Shown in pieces: positions 24,301 through 28,689 of a DNA stretch of 64,000 nucleotides; within the stretch, counting starts at the first letter, position 1; each line of letters starts with the position of its first letter. The position numbers and the translations under genes are program-made. The DNA lies in assembly GCF_021869535.1 (NCBI RefSeq), contig NW_026262669.1, positions 1,550,001 through 1,614,000 of the forward strand, given 5' to 3'. The notes beneath the pieces were generated by a model. It had not been told where the DNA came from and did no database searches. It saw nothing but the letters and a program-made list of their open reading frames with translations. The DNA comes from Mytilus californianus (taxonomy: Eukaryota; Mollusca; Bivalvia; Mytilida; Mytilidae).

Positions 24301-27300
24301 GAACATAACCCGTGTCATGCCAACAACTGGTTTTTAAATAAATGTGTTTAGTGCCGATGCAAAGACCCTATAAGTGAATCAATATTAACGCCAAAATATG
24401 CAATCTTTAATGACCTGACAACAGTATCGTAACTATATCCCTTCTTAATAAGTCTATTTAAAGGTTTTGTTAGCTTCAGAGGTGAATACTGACATTTTTG
24501 TGCTTTATAAAGAATATTTCCATAAAAAATTGGATGTGAAATACCTGAACGTATAAGAAGTCTGCATGTTGAGCTATATTTACGAATGATGTCCTTATAC
24601 CGATGATAAAATTTAGTAAATGTTTTGACTAGTTTGTGATATCGAAAACCCTGGTGTAATAATTTTTCAGTAATACATAAATTTCTCTCGTTAAAATCTA
24701 AAACATTGTTACATACACGAGCGAATCGTACAAGTTGAGATATATAAACACCGTAAGATGGTGACAAGGGAACGTCACCATTTAAAAATGGATAATTAAC
24801 GATAGGAAATGAAAAATCATCTCTTTTATCATATATTTTAGTATTAAGCTTTCCGTTAATGATATAGATATCAAGATCGAGGAAAGGGCAGTGGTCATTG
24901 TTAGTATTAGCTTTATTTAAAGTAAGTTCAACAGGATAAATTTCTTTAGTATACATACTGAAGTCGTCATTATTGAGAGCCAAAATATCATCCAAATATC
25001 TAAAAGTATTATTAAATTTGTGTATCAGATGTTGTTTCGATGGGTCTTTGCTGATTTTTGTCATAAATTGTAACTCATAGCAATACAAAAAAAGGTCCGC
25101 AATAAGTGGTGCACAGTTAGTTCCCATTGGAATTCCGATAACCTGACGATATACGGAATATCCAAAGCGAACAAAAATGTTATCTAGTAAAAATTCAAGG
25201 GCATATATAGTATCAAAGCATGTCCAATTGACATAGTTTTTTTGTTTATTGCTACTAAAAAATGACCTAAAAGAGTTTGAACATATATATTCACATTCTG
25301 ACTTTTTAAATGCCCATTTAATTAGGTGTGTGAATTTTTTCTTAATGAGAATGTGAGGCAATGTGGTATATAGGGTAGAAAAATCAAAACTTTGAACAGA
25401 TTCAAAATCACCAATATATGCATGTAATTTATCAAGTACTTCCAACGAGTTCTTGACACTCCAAAAGTAATTAATTCCACTATTTTCGAAGGCCTTATTT
25501 GAACAATTTATTATCAGGTTTTTGATTGTACCAAGTGTACTGGTAAGAAGAATAGACAATTTAGTAGTGGAACAATGGCTTGAAGACGAAATGAATCTAT
25601 ATTTGTAAGGTGTTTTGTGTAGCTTCGGAAGCCAATACATAGTTGGGACTTTCATTGTATTTGGTTCTGCATGTAAAGCGGTAGCTAAAAGTTTATGTTT
25701 GTTACAGATGTCGTTTGCTGAAAATGGAGTCAGTTGGAATGTTGGTGAATTGGTGATTTCTTTTTTCAGAACCTCAATGTAAAATTTACGTCAAACAATA
25801 ATAATATTATTAGCAGCTTTATCGGCCGGGACAAAAACAAATTCCTTGGCTAGTTCTTTTAGTTTATGTTTGATACGAGCTATTGGTTTATTGTGGTTAT
25901 TGTTAAGAGTAAAATGTTCTTTAAAATGTTGAATACGTATATCAACTATGTTCATTACTGAATTAAAAAAAGAGTCCAAAGATTTTTTGTCAGCTTTTTC
26001 CCGTTTTATCCATTTCAAACAGTAAGTATGGAGTGAGTTGTGGATGATATTACGACACTCATTCCAATTAATAATTGACGGGGGACGATATTTAGGTCCT
26101 TTACTGAGGAACGATTTTAACTCTCGGTCTTGAACGATGTTAAGATCTCCTGTTATAACATGGGAAATGGGTCCATAAATGTATTCTGAATTACTGCAAT
26201 TACATGAAGTAGGTGTATTTTCACTGATATTAACATCATTACACAATTGGCTATAATTAAACACAAATTTCCGGGTAGATTTCTTGTAAATATAACAAAT
26301 AAGAGGGAGCTCAGTATTATCAAAATATCCCGGAATTTGTTCTTTAACAGAATGGTCGTTAAAAATACCGGCAATATTTACAAAATCAAAACCTTTATTG
26401 ACATACTTTATTTTAATAAACTGTTTTTTATGATCTTCAGGGCGATCAATTTTGGGAAACAGTTTAGAATAACAATATGCCATTATAATTTGAACGATTT
26501 CATACTTAGGACTGCTATATGAAATTGTGTTGCAATCCTCTAAAATTTTATTTAACTTATTAACCGGTAATGAACAGAGCTTTGTTAACAGATGATGTCT
26601 GCCGTTGTTTTTTGAAATAGAAATAAGGTCCGAAATATTGGTATGATTGGTCCGAAATTTTCTTTGATTGCGATTTTTTCTACGACCATGAGAACGGTTT
26701 TTACGAACAGTTTTAGAAACTATATCCAAAATGTTAACAGAATCGGTTCTTGATATATTACCAATTCCCATGATATTATCATTAAGACCGAGAGGGTAGA
26801 CTGTCTGTAATTTTTTAATTCAATTTAATTCAATTATTTTCCGTGATCGTACAAACTTTGAATGAGATTCACCAGGCTGCTTATTTACTACTTCTAAAGG
26901 TTGAACTGCTAAATATTTAATAGGATGATTGTGCTTCTTAAGGTGTTGATAAATGATACTTTTGAATTTATTGGGTCTTTTAAAACGATACAGATGTTCT
27001 TGAGTGCGTTTAGATAAATATCGTCCAGTTTCACCTACGTACTGAATACCGCATCCCGGTTTGTTTCAAGTGAGTAAATAAATAATACTGTTTGTTTTTC
27101 AAGTTATATCAGTTTCAAAATTTAAAGAAAATGTGCGACCATTAAACGTGGACCTTACCGTATTGTTGGTGGAAAGACGGGGACATGTAAGTCATTTTTT
27201 GGCATGACACTTATCGATAGAAGGGTAACCACGATTTTTATTGTTAAAAATGTTATTGATGGTAGTATTTTTAGATAAGCGATTTTGAAGATTGAGACGT

Positions 27301-28485
27301 GTAGATACCCTTTGAACGAGTTTAGTATTTAATATTTTTCCATTTCTAAGCTTCATATTTGTTTTTTGTTTGTGAATTATATTAGAAAGGAGCAAAGACT
27401 GGCGTCCAGAATATGAACCAGCATACAATGAATTAAATTATGTAAAAATGATAAATCTGTTCGGCTAAAGATGTCAAACGCTATCCGTATTCATTACCCG
27501 AAAAAGAAAGGGTATATCAGGGTAGCGACTGACGTCTGACTAAATAGTAGAATTGGGCTAAATATTGAAATACTACTTTTTGATAAATATTCCTAAAGTA
27601 ATGAACTAGAGAAGTTCTCGCTCAGACACACACTCCATAATCTAGTATATGTGAATGGATATTCTGCAACACAAAATGCAGGATATATTTGGGTACAAAA
27701 GTGAGAGAAAAAAAGCAGCAAAGCGGTGCAAAAAAAAATAGGCAGATGAAAAAAAAAAGTCAATCTACCAAAAATCCTCAATGCCACCAGCCCCCTCCCC
27801 CCCCTTCCCTTTTTGATGAGGTTCCTGATTTAATACAGGCATATGCTGTCCTACCCTCATATATATATACATCATGGGATACACACTAAGAATTTCTTTT
27901 ATAATCTCAACATTACTTTTTGTTGAGCTCTTTACAGCACAGTAAAGTTTCTATTTAAAAACTTGATATATATATATGAGGGTCTTGATGGGGTTTAGAG
28001 AATAGAGAGGCAATGCTACAGAAAAATAGACCAAAAAAATAAAGAATAGAAAATAATGGGGTGCTAAAATATAAACAGTGGCGGATCTAGAAATTTTCAT
28101 AAGTGGGGGCCCACTGACTGCCTAAGAGGGGGCCCGCTCCAGTCATGCTTCAGTGATTCCCTAAATAATCAACCAATTTTTTTCCCAAAAAAGGGGGGGC
28201 CCGGGCCCCCTGGGCCCCCCCCCCCCCCCCCCCCCCCCCCCTCCCTAAATCCGCCTCTGATAAAGAATAGAGAAAAATAGGCAAAATATATAAAGAGAGC
28301 TACAATTTAAAGAACAGAGAAAAAATTACCTAAATATTTAAAGAATACAGAAATGAAGGACCCCCATATATATTTGCGAGTAGTAAGTAACTGTACTTTT
28401 TTTCTGATTTCAGAGTTCAGCAGCGTTTGTTCTTTACTACACATCAATAGACCTGCTACCACCAGATTTTAGGAAGAACTTTTAA
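1..28485 (+). CDS. USP8: USP8-like ubiquitin carboxyl-terminal hydrolase, 3' part (18 coding exons)
   Basis: Deubiquitinase of the USP (C19) family. In animals USP8 removes ubiquitin from endosomal cargo such as receptor tyrosine kinases and from ESCRT-0 proteins. Coding exons: 1-355, 816-973, 1442-1562, 2275-2463, 3603-4074, 4576-4728, 6237-6399, 6818-6902, 7822-7952, 16005-16110, 16564-16668, 17428-17550, 18011-18124, 19624-19766, 21176-21308, 22167-22197, 23111-23199, 28414-28485. All introns are GT-AG and every junction keeps phase. Counting from the first complete codon (base 2): coiled coil about 85-430, WW domain 445-476, RSNSSP at 504-509, USP domain 566-910. Catalytic Cys is 579 (NTCYMNS), His 860 (MDGGHY), Asp 877/878 (YKYDDE). 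Zinc pairs are C729/C732 and C778/C781. The stretch [10 protein letters not shown] just before the USP domain matches vertebrate USP8. The MIT and rhodanese-like domains expected upstream lie outside the window. The last intron holds an antisense retroelement. Family assignment is firm; the precise orthologue name is from remembered similarity. Confidence 0.93.
356..815. repeat. Intron with palindromic MITE remnant (TTTACAGTA family)
   Basis: About 445-655 is a decayed copy of the family seen best at 5402-5611: ACTGTAAATTCA plus ATTATTGC at the left, GCATTAATAAAAG and ACAATAATTTCTGAAT at the right. Nothing else is recognised in this intron. Confidence 0.55.
816..973 (+). CDS. USP8: USP8 coding exon B, coiled coil
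   Basis: Acceptor TTTTTTAG at 815 and donor AG|GTATAA at 973, leaving phase 2. The translation starts [20 protein letters not shown], a continuation of the coiled coil. Confidence 0.88.
1052..1262. repeat. Palindromic MITE, GTGGATTCAT family, copy 1
   Basis: Left end TGTGGATTCATTTATTTTCG, right end AATAATGAATCCACAGTA; the ends are inverted complements. The interior has CGTGGGTACCAATTTTCG and its complement near the right arm. The same family recurs at 3386-3562, 15160-15310, 17062-17230, 17611-17821, 52240-52382 and 56890-57096. Confidence 0.75.
1442..1562 (+). CDS. USP8: USP8 coding exon C, coiled coil
   Basis: The acceptor ATTACAG at 1441 restores the codon split after the previous exon. 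The exon is Glu/Lys/Arg-rich ([18 protein letters not shown]) and ends GAG|GTATTA in phase 0. Confidence 0.85.
1563..2274. repeat. Intron with fragment of AAGAAGATGTGGTAT interspersed repeat
   Basis: About 2068-2182 carries AAGAAGATGTGGTATAATTA, then CAATGAGACAACTC and a TACGACCTTCAACAATGAGC tail, a diverged copy of the repeat at 16709, 35706, 49170, 55080 and 57239. The rest of the intron shows nothing I can name. Confidence 0.5.
2275..2463 (+). CDS. USP8: USP8 coding exon D, coiled coil
   Basis: Acceptor TCCTTTCAG at 2274 and donor CTG|GTTTGT at 2463, phase 0 on both sides. Highly charged helix ([20 protein letters not shown]). Confidence 0.88.
2464..3602. repeat. Intron with two degenerate palindromic MITEs
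   Basis: About 3092-3355 is a TTTACAGTA-family remnant. About 3386-3562 is a GTGGATTCAT-family copy whose right end (GGATCCACAGTATG) lies just before the next exon. The first 600 bases hold nothing recognisable. Confidence 0.5.
3603..4074 (+). CDS. USP8: USP8 coding exon E, long coiled coil
   Basis: A 472-base exon of almost pure Glu/Lys/Arg/Ala coiled coil with approximate 12-residue repeats (for example [20 protein letters not shown]). Acceptor is ATTAAAG at 3602, with only a weak pyrimidine tract; it was chosen because it keeps phase 0 with the preceding exon. Donor is CAAG|GTAATA, leaving phase 1. The antisense frame is also open here because of the codon bias; that is a shadow. Confidence 0.85.
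4110..4395. repeat. Interspersed repeat with GTCCGTCCGTTCGT core
   Basis: TGCCCCATTTATGGG, then TGTCCGTCCGTTCGTTCGTC, then a decayed tail ending GGACACATTCTTGTTATT. Similar modules (GGACACATTC, CCGTCC) occur at 5264-5395 and 56080-56460, suggesting one interspersed family. Confidence 0.45.
4576..4728 (+). CDS. USP8: USP8 coding exon F, WW domain
   Basis: Acceptor TATTCTAG at 4575, donor CCAG|GTAAGC at 4728, phase 1 on both sides. It encodes a canonical WW domain: LPTGWEKR, then HRYYYINHN, then TTQWEPP, with W449, W472 and P475 in fragment numbering. WW domains bind proline-rich ligands. In vertebrate USP8 the equivalent segment is, as I recall, a degenerate WW-like region that autoinhibits the protease; here both signature tryptophans are present. 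The donor is followed at once by a tandem array that copies it. Confidence 0.92.
4729..5160. repeat. 43-bp tandem array of duplicated 5' splice sites
   Basis: About ten units of roughly 43 bp beginning immediately at the donor of the WW exon. The unit reads ATAGCCAGGTAAGCACAATG then GGAAATGTCTCCAAGAGAAA. The first six bases of the real intron (GTAAGC) are inside the repeat, so most units carry CAG|GTAAGC or a close variant (GTTAGC in about three). Open frames on the minus strand are by-products of the period. Confidence 0.9.
5402..5611. mobile_element. Palindromic MITE, best copy of the TTTACAGTA family
   Basis: Left end CTGTAAATTCAGAAATTATT, right end AATAATTTCTGAATTTACAG, exact inverted complements of 20 bases, extending to TACTG / CAGTA. 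The interior repeats TTATTATTGCGAT on both arms. No coding capacity. Further copies are near 445-655, 3092-3355, 6950-7141 and 32777-32938. Confidence 0.85.
6237..6399 (+). CDS. USP8: USP8 coding exon G, 14-3-3-type motif
   Basis: Acceptor TTGAACAG at 6236, donor CAAAG|GTGAGG at 6399, ending phase 2. Contains RSNSSP (fragment residues 504-509), matching the RSxSSP 14-3-3-binding site of vertebrate USP8, where phosphorylation restrains the enzyme (family knowledge). An acidic stretch MMEEEDK follows. Confidence 0.9.
6366..6489. repeat. 62-bp tandem duplication of exon G end plus donor
   Basis: Bases 6366-6427 (last 34 bases of exon G plus the first bases of the intron) recur at 6428-6489: AGTATAGATAGATCTAATAA, then CTCAAAGGTGAGACC with an intact GT donor. 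A third partial copy (AGTATAGATTCATA) follows. The duplicate donor AAAG|GTGAGA is as strong by eye as the real one. Confidence 0.85.
6818..6902 (+). CDS. USP8: USP8 coding exon H, linker to USP domain
   Basis: Acceptor TTGTTTCAG at 6817, donor GTG|GTAGGT at 6902, phase 0. The peptide [12 protein letters not shown] is the conserved lead-in to the catalytic domain of USP8 proteins. Confidence 0.9.
6950..7141. mobile_element. Palindromic MITE, TTTACAGTA family
   Basis: TACTGTAAAATCAGAAATTA at the left and AATAATTTTTGAATTTACAG at the right, inverted complements with few mismatches. Confidence 0.75.
7240..7480 (+). repeat. tRNA-derived SINE copy (decayed)
   Basis: CCTTGTGGTAGCATGC resembles an A box, and GGAGGTCATATTTTTTATCC marks a degraded B box. 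A body with GCTGCTTCTTCACAAAGCAC and AGCATTTAATAGGAGTAAGA follows. The same order occurs at 32612-32780. A pol III-derived SINE is inferred; it is not a functional tRNA. Confidence 0.55.
7485..7720. repeat. Interspersed element with GATTGATTG head
   Basis: Begins TGATTGATTGTTTGTGATTA, then AAGCACTCTTGCCTATATCA, and ends near GGGTTTGAACTTTTGACCTC. The same order (GATTGATTGATTG, CAGCACTCTTGATTATATCA) is at 29684-29880 and a truncated head is at 18220-18270. Probably a SINE with a tRNA-like region, by inference. Confidence 0.5.
7822..7952 (+). CDS. USP8: USP8 coding exon I, catalytic Cys box
   Basis: Acceptor TTTTTTCCAG at 7821, donor AATAG|GTTGGT at 7952, phase 2. Encodes [19 protein letters not shown]; the Cys in NTCYMN is the USP nucleophile. 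The next intron is about 8 kb and is filled with repeats. Confidence 0.96.
8068..9058. repeat. TATACGACCGCAAA element: hairpin head plus ~162-bp tandem monomers (copy A)
   Basis: The head TATACGACCGCAAAAAAATT and TTTGCGGTCGTATATTGG form a terminal hairpin, followed by a GTCGTCGTCGTCC microsatellite. About five monomers of roughly 162 bp follow, each with GTGTATGGATCT, GGGGGTAATTGCC, GGAATTAGGGGCCAAAAA and AGACAATAACTTGTGT. The tail is GGGTGATGAATCATAAGGGG. No coding capacity is credible. Confidence 0.85.
9059..9690. other. A+T-rich spacer between arrays
   Basis: A poly-G run at 9071-9083, then plain A+T-rich sequence with a short duplicated phrase (GGAGTGACAGATTTATTT at about 9408 and 9543; TAGGACTGTATA twice near 9600). 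No gene seen. Confidence 0.4.
9700..11285. repeat. ~124-bp tandem array, about 12.5 units, with alternating dimer
   Basis: Each unit has a C-rich block (GTCACCCCCACCCCC), CTTTTTGAAAACTTGTAAAC, GATCCCCACCCCTAAACCAT, ATATATTCTTGTATGGGACA and AACAAATCAAATGAAAT. Starts of the C-rich block fall about every 123-127 bases from 9840 to 11205. The later units alternate between AGGGGAAGTCCATGGGGG and GGCGAGTCCCCTGGGG versions, a higher-order dimer of about 248 bp. Minus-strand open frames here are artefacts of the array. Confidence 0.9.
11300..11520 (+). other. Short unassigned open stretch
   Basis: A 60-odd-codon open frame with [19 protein letters not shown] in a less repetitive patch after the array. 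I do not recognise it. It might be a remnant of a mobile-element protein; it has no splice signals linking it to USP8. Confidence 0.2.
11690..12450. repeat. Degenerate repeats with TCAAGTTGGTCCAAAT motif
   Basis: CCCAGTTTTCAAGTTGGTCC, GGGGTCCAAAATTAAACT and GGTTCTTTGAAATGCT recur at about 11706, 12183 and (diverged) 12310-12420. Probably an internal part of the large TATACGACCGC element. Confidence 0.6.
12470..12625. repeat. End module of TATACGACCGC element (copy A)
   Basis: CCACATTCATTGTGTGTCAC, CCTATGCTGTGTCAAATATT and CAACTGTTCAGGGTTTGACC match the end module at 14450-14600 and 39010-39160. The terminal GCGGTCGTAT is degraded here. This suggests copy A spans 8068-12625 with long internal arrays. 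Confidence 0.65.
12670..14330. repeat. TATACGACCGC element copy B: head plus ten ~162-bp monomers
   Basis: Head TATACGACCGCAAAAATT and ATTTTTGGTCGTATATTGG, then a (GTC)n microsatellite at about 12727-12753. Monomer phrases GTATGGATCT fall at about 13242, 13403, 13565, 13726, 13888, 14049 and 14213, a spacing of 161-164. Units alternate CTCTCTGAAATTGTACTGC with CTTTATGAAATTGTACTAC, so the real period is a dimer of about 323 bp. Confidence 0.9.
14331..15140. repeat. Three tandem 270-bp end modules of the TATACGACCGC element
   Basis: TTCTTTAAAATTTTCC recurs at 14331, 14601 and 14871, exactly 270 bases apart. Each copy ends with TGCGGTCGTATCAAGCTGCG (or a variant) and AGCGGAGCATTTTATT. The near identity of the three copies points to recent tandem duplication of the element terminus. 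Confidence 0.92.
15160..15310. repeat. GTGGATTCAT-family remnant
   Basis: Decayed copy: AACAAATTATCTATATGCTT, GTATGTAGATGGCAAAACCT, then AAAATAAATGAATTCATGGT at the right end. Confidence 0.4.
15845..15970. repeat. 30-bp direct repeat, four copies, just before exon J
   Basis: CAAATCCCCTATTGACAGTG then TCAACTCTT repeated head to tail, with the last copy about 35 bases before the acceptor at 16004. Confidence 0.9.
16005..16110 (+). CDS. USP8: USP8 coding exon J
   Basis: Acceptor TTTTCCAG at 16004, donor AAG|GTTAGT at 16110. The peptide [20 protein letters not shown] is typical of the USP8 catalytic fold. The acceptor is preceded by four copies of a 30-bp direct repeat. Confidence 0.92.
16235..16395. 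repeat. ~52-bp tandem repeat, three copies
   Basis: GTCAAGACACCTCAAGATAT, AGGTTAGACATCTGGGCAGA and CAATAAT recur at about 16243, 16289 and 16336. Confidence 0.8.
16564..16668 (+). CDS. USP8: USP8 coding exon K
   Basis: Acceptor ATTGTAG at 16563, donor AAG|GTAAGA at 16668, phase 0. Contains [20 protein letters not shown], the conserved QQDSQE box of USP enzymes. Confidence 0.95.
16705..16935 (+). repeat. AAGAAGATGTGGTAT interspersed repeat
   Basis: ATAAGAAGATGTGGTATGGG, CAATGAGACAACTCTCCATC, CAACACGGAGCCTTGGCTCA, GAAGGGCCCCAAAATTACTA and ATCTATATAAAGAAACGAGA, in the same order as copies at 35702, 49168 and 57237. A SINE or retroelement tail, by inference. Confidence 0.7.
17062..17230. mobile_element. 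Palindromic MITE, GTGGATTCAT family
   Basis: Left TACTGTTAATTCATTATTAT, right AAAAATAAGGAGTTCATAGT, with internal ACCACGAAAATTGGTACCCA. Confidence 0.6.
17428..17550 (+). CDS. USP8: USP8 coding exon L
   Basis: Acceptor TTGCCAG at 17427, donor TTTCAG|GTAAGG at 17550, phase 0. [17 protein letters not shown] leads into the zinc-ribbon half of the domain. Confidence 0.92.
17611..17821. mobile_element. Palindromic MITE, GTGGATTCAT family, well preserved
   Basis: Left TACTGTGGATTCATAATTAT, right AAATAAATGAATCCACAGTA. Inner ATACCAATTTTCGTGG and CCACGAAAATTGGTTCTC form inverted arms. Confidence 0.8.
18011..18124 (+). CDS. USP8: USP8 coding exon M, first zinc CxxC
   Basis: Acceptor CTTTGTAG at 18010, donor AAC|GTAAGT at 18124. 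[19 protein letters not shown] carries the first CxxC, followed by FMYLSLPIP, a conserved USP strand. Confidence 0.95.
18595..19470. mobile_element. TATACGCCCGT-ended element with 162-bp tandem monomers
   Basis: Left end TATACGCCCGTTTATTATGG, right end ACGACGGGCGTATCATGGC: the TATACGCCCGT / ACGGGCGTAT ends are inverted. GGGGTTTTATTCATTAAAAA starts at about 18774, 18936, 19098 and 19260, an exact 162-base spacing. Monomers contain CCAGTTTTAGGACAATAACT. No coding capacity is credible. Confidence 0.9.
19624..19766 (+). CDS. USP8: USP8 coding exon N, second zinc CxxC
   Basis: Acceptor ATTACAG at 19623, donor AACAG|GTAAAG at 19766, phase 2. [20 protein letters not shown] has the second CxxC, then [11 protein letters not shown]. 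The USP consensus there usually ends in hxLKRF; here Gly-Leu-Asn precede the split Arg codon. Confidence 0.94.
19920..20635. repeat. Minisatellite, ~22-27-bp units, intron after exon N
   Basis: ACACTGATGACAGGAGACAC and ATA or ACACACA variants repeat through about 700 bases; GATGTCAGGAGACACATAAC is a common variant. Three minus-strand frames stay open through it because unit lengths vary around multiples of three; they are not genes. Confidence 0.92.
21176..21308 (+). CDS. USP8: USP8 coding exon O
   Basis: Acceptor TTTATAG at 21175, donor TCT|GTAAGT at 21308. [19 protein letters not shown] and the YNLYGIS strand match the USP8 catalytic domain. Confidence 0.94.
21635..21945. repeat. 29-bp minisatellite, about ten copies
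   Basis: GAGTAAAAGATCTGACTACT then GTTCTGTCG, head to tail, in the intron before the His-box micro-exon. Confidence 0.92.
22167..22197 (+). CDS. USP8: USP8 coding micro-exon P, catalytic His box
   Basis: Only 31 bases. Acceptor TATTTCAG at 22166, donor CACT|GTAAGT at 22197, phase 1. [11 protein letters not shown] completes across the junction, and His860 is the catalytic base. It is too short to appear as an open frame by itself and was found from the splice sites and motif. Confidence 0.93.
22198..23110. other. Intron, nothing recognised
   Basis: A+T-rich. A patch at 22440-22640 is less A+T-rich and carries short open stretches, but no domain, splice pattern or repeat that I recognise. Confidence 0.4.
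23111..23199 (+). CDS. USP8: USP8 coding exon Q, catalytic Asp
   Basis: Acceptor TTGAACAG at 23110, donor AAG|GTAAGA at 23199. [20 protein letters not shown] carries the third catalytic position (Asp) of the triad. Confidence 0.94.
23711..24230 (-). repeat. Distal 3' tail of the Naiad element
   Basis: Minus-strand tail after the SECIS. It includes a TTGCGCCTGTCCCAAGTCAG-like phrase and ends near CACATTCCCCATTTCCATTC. A diverged phrase (plus strand CTGACTTAGGACAGGTGCAA against CTGACTTGGGACAGGCGCAA here) also ends the repeat at 35702-36010, so the two families may share a tail module. Confidence 0.6.
24232..24294 (-). promoter_or_regulatory. Candidate SECIS element in Naiad 3' UTR
   Basis: Read on the minus strand, starting 54-62 bases after the TAA. 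Helix I: 24294-24289 pairs with 24237-24232 (six pairs, one G-U). Internal loop of 3+3 bases. Core quartet UGAU (24285-24282, preceded by A 24286) against UGAU (24244-24241), giving U-U, G-A, A-G, U-U. Helix II: 24281-24272 pairs with 24254-24245, eight consecutive pairs with three G-U, one A-G mismatch, then C-G. The apical loop starts at 24271 with UAAA, and the conserved AA lies 24270-24269, 12 bases past the AUGA. Spacing from AA to the 3' GA is 25 bases. All features fit the eukaryotic SECIS consensus. Folded by hand. Confidence 0.75.
24348..27356 (-). CDS. Naiad polyprotein: GIY-YIG endonuclease + CxC linker + reverse transcriptase, with five in-frame TGA (probable selenocysteines)
   Basis: A single frame of 1003 codons from ATG 27356-27354 (MKLRNGK) to TAA 24350-24348. 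TGA codons sit at 27194-27192 (codon 55), 27101-27099 (86), 27068-27066 (97), 26822-26820 (179) and 25793-25791 (522). There is no TAA, TAG or frameshift. Contexts are CHAKK-x-LTCPR, SDIT-like [28 protein letters not shown] and [15 protein letters not shown]. The endonuclease has IIYLLT/YVGET as its GIY-YIG motif, R117, H121 and E176. The CxC is C385/C387. RT motifs: [27 protein letters not shown] (D658), [17 protein letters not shown] (787-790). RT copies cDNA at the nicked target; the endonuclease makes the nick. The alternative reading is five nonsense mutations in a dead copy. Confidence 0.85.
27972..28372. mobile_element. ATGAGGGTCT-ended element, interrupted by a MITE
   Basis: Left end ATGAGGGTCTTGATGGGGTT; the right end retains only GAAGGACCCCCATATAT. 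Interior of TAAAGAATAGAGAA repeats. A second copy at 34077-34295 has right end CCCCATCCAGACCCTCATGT. The insertion at 28076-28259 sits inside it. Confidence 0.65.
28076..28259. mobile_element. MITE with CAGWGGCGGAT ends (hAT-like)
   Basis: Left CAGTGGCGGATCTAG, right CTAAATCCGCCTCTG (complement CAGAGGCGGATTTAG). G- and C-rich centre with a run of about 28 C. Flanked on both sides by ATAAA (28071-28075 and 28260-28264), a target duplication. The paralogous empty site TATAAAGAATAG is present at about 34200, which confirms the boundaries. hAT assignment rests on the end sequence; a 5-bp duplication is shorter than the usual 8. Confidence 0.8.
28414..28485 (+). CDS. USP8: USP8 last coding exon R
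   Basis: Acceptor TGATTTCAG at 28413. [17 protein letters not shown], the usual C-terminal strand of USP domains (AYILFYT-like), ends RKNF then TAA at 28483-28485. Separated from the previous exon by a 5.2-kb intron holding the retroelement. Confidence 0.94.
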   Translation, partial: SSAAFVLYYTSIDLLPPDFRKNF

Positions 28486-28680
28486 CCAAGACAATAGTTT
28501 GATGTAAAACATGTGATCTACTCAATGAGGGTTGTGTTCTACTAATCTTTTCAGAGGCATTTATACTAAAACGTTTTAGGCTTATTTCCACAAATTTGAA
28601 CCAAACTGTTAAATATTCCTTTCTTGCAAATGTTTGATAATAAAAATTTATTTTTTTTAAATTCAAATTATACTGTCAAA
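28486..28680 (+). other. Putative USP8 3' UTR with AATAAA
   Basis: A+T-rich sequence after the stop codon with one AATAAA at 28639-28644, a plausible polyadenylation signal about 155 bases downstream. The transcript end is inferred, not seen. Confidence 0.4.
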
Positions 28681-28689
28681 ATCAATACT

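Larger units (their letters stand above)
23711..27600 (-). mobile_element. Naiad-type Penelope-like retroelement, nearly full length, antisense in USP8 last intron
   Basis: Reading on the minus strand: 5' region upstream of 27356, one long reading frame (27356-24348), then a 3' UTR of about 640 bases to near 23711. Domain order is GIY-YIG endonuclease, CxC linker, reverse transcriptase, the permuted order described for Naiad elements (canonical Penelope elements have the endonuclease at the C terminus). The 3' tail has short phrases I recall as highly repetitive in bivalves (GGAGCTGGCATGTCAGTTAA, AGGCGTCCTTCAGCTGGCC is its plus-strand phrase). The 5' boundary is uncertain: no clear pseudo-LTR, ribozyme or target duplication was identified. 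Lack of frameshifts suggests a young copy. Confidence 0.88.

Noticed and set aside
26247..26522. Plus-strand 91-codon frame inside the retroelement
   Set aside because: Antisense shadow of the linker region.
24348..27356. An alternative nuclear code in which TGA is read as Trp
   Set aside because: USP8 and SIN3 use TGG for Trp and have no internal TGA; four of the five TGAs sit at Cys, not Trp, positions.
24348..27428. Treating the retroelement as three separate short genes or as a pseudogene
   Set aside because: The three open stretches are in one frame, joined only by TGA, and a SECIS-like fold follows. A frame of this length without frameshifts is not typical of decay. Pseudogene remains the fallback.
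23711..27600. Hammerhead ribozyme or pseudo-LTR in the retroelement
   Set aside because: I looked for CTGATGAG-type cores and a repeated 5' copy of the tail and saw neither; Naiads are reported to lack hammerheads.
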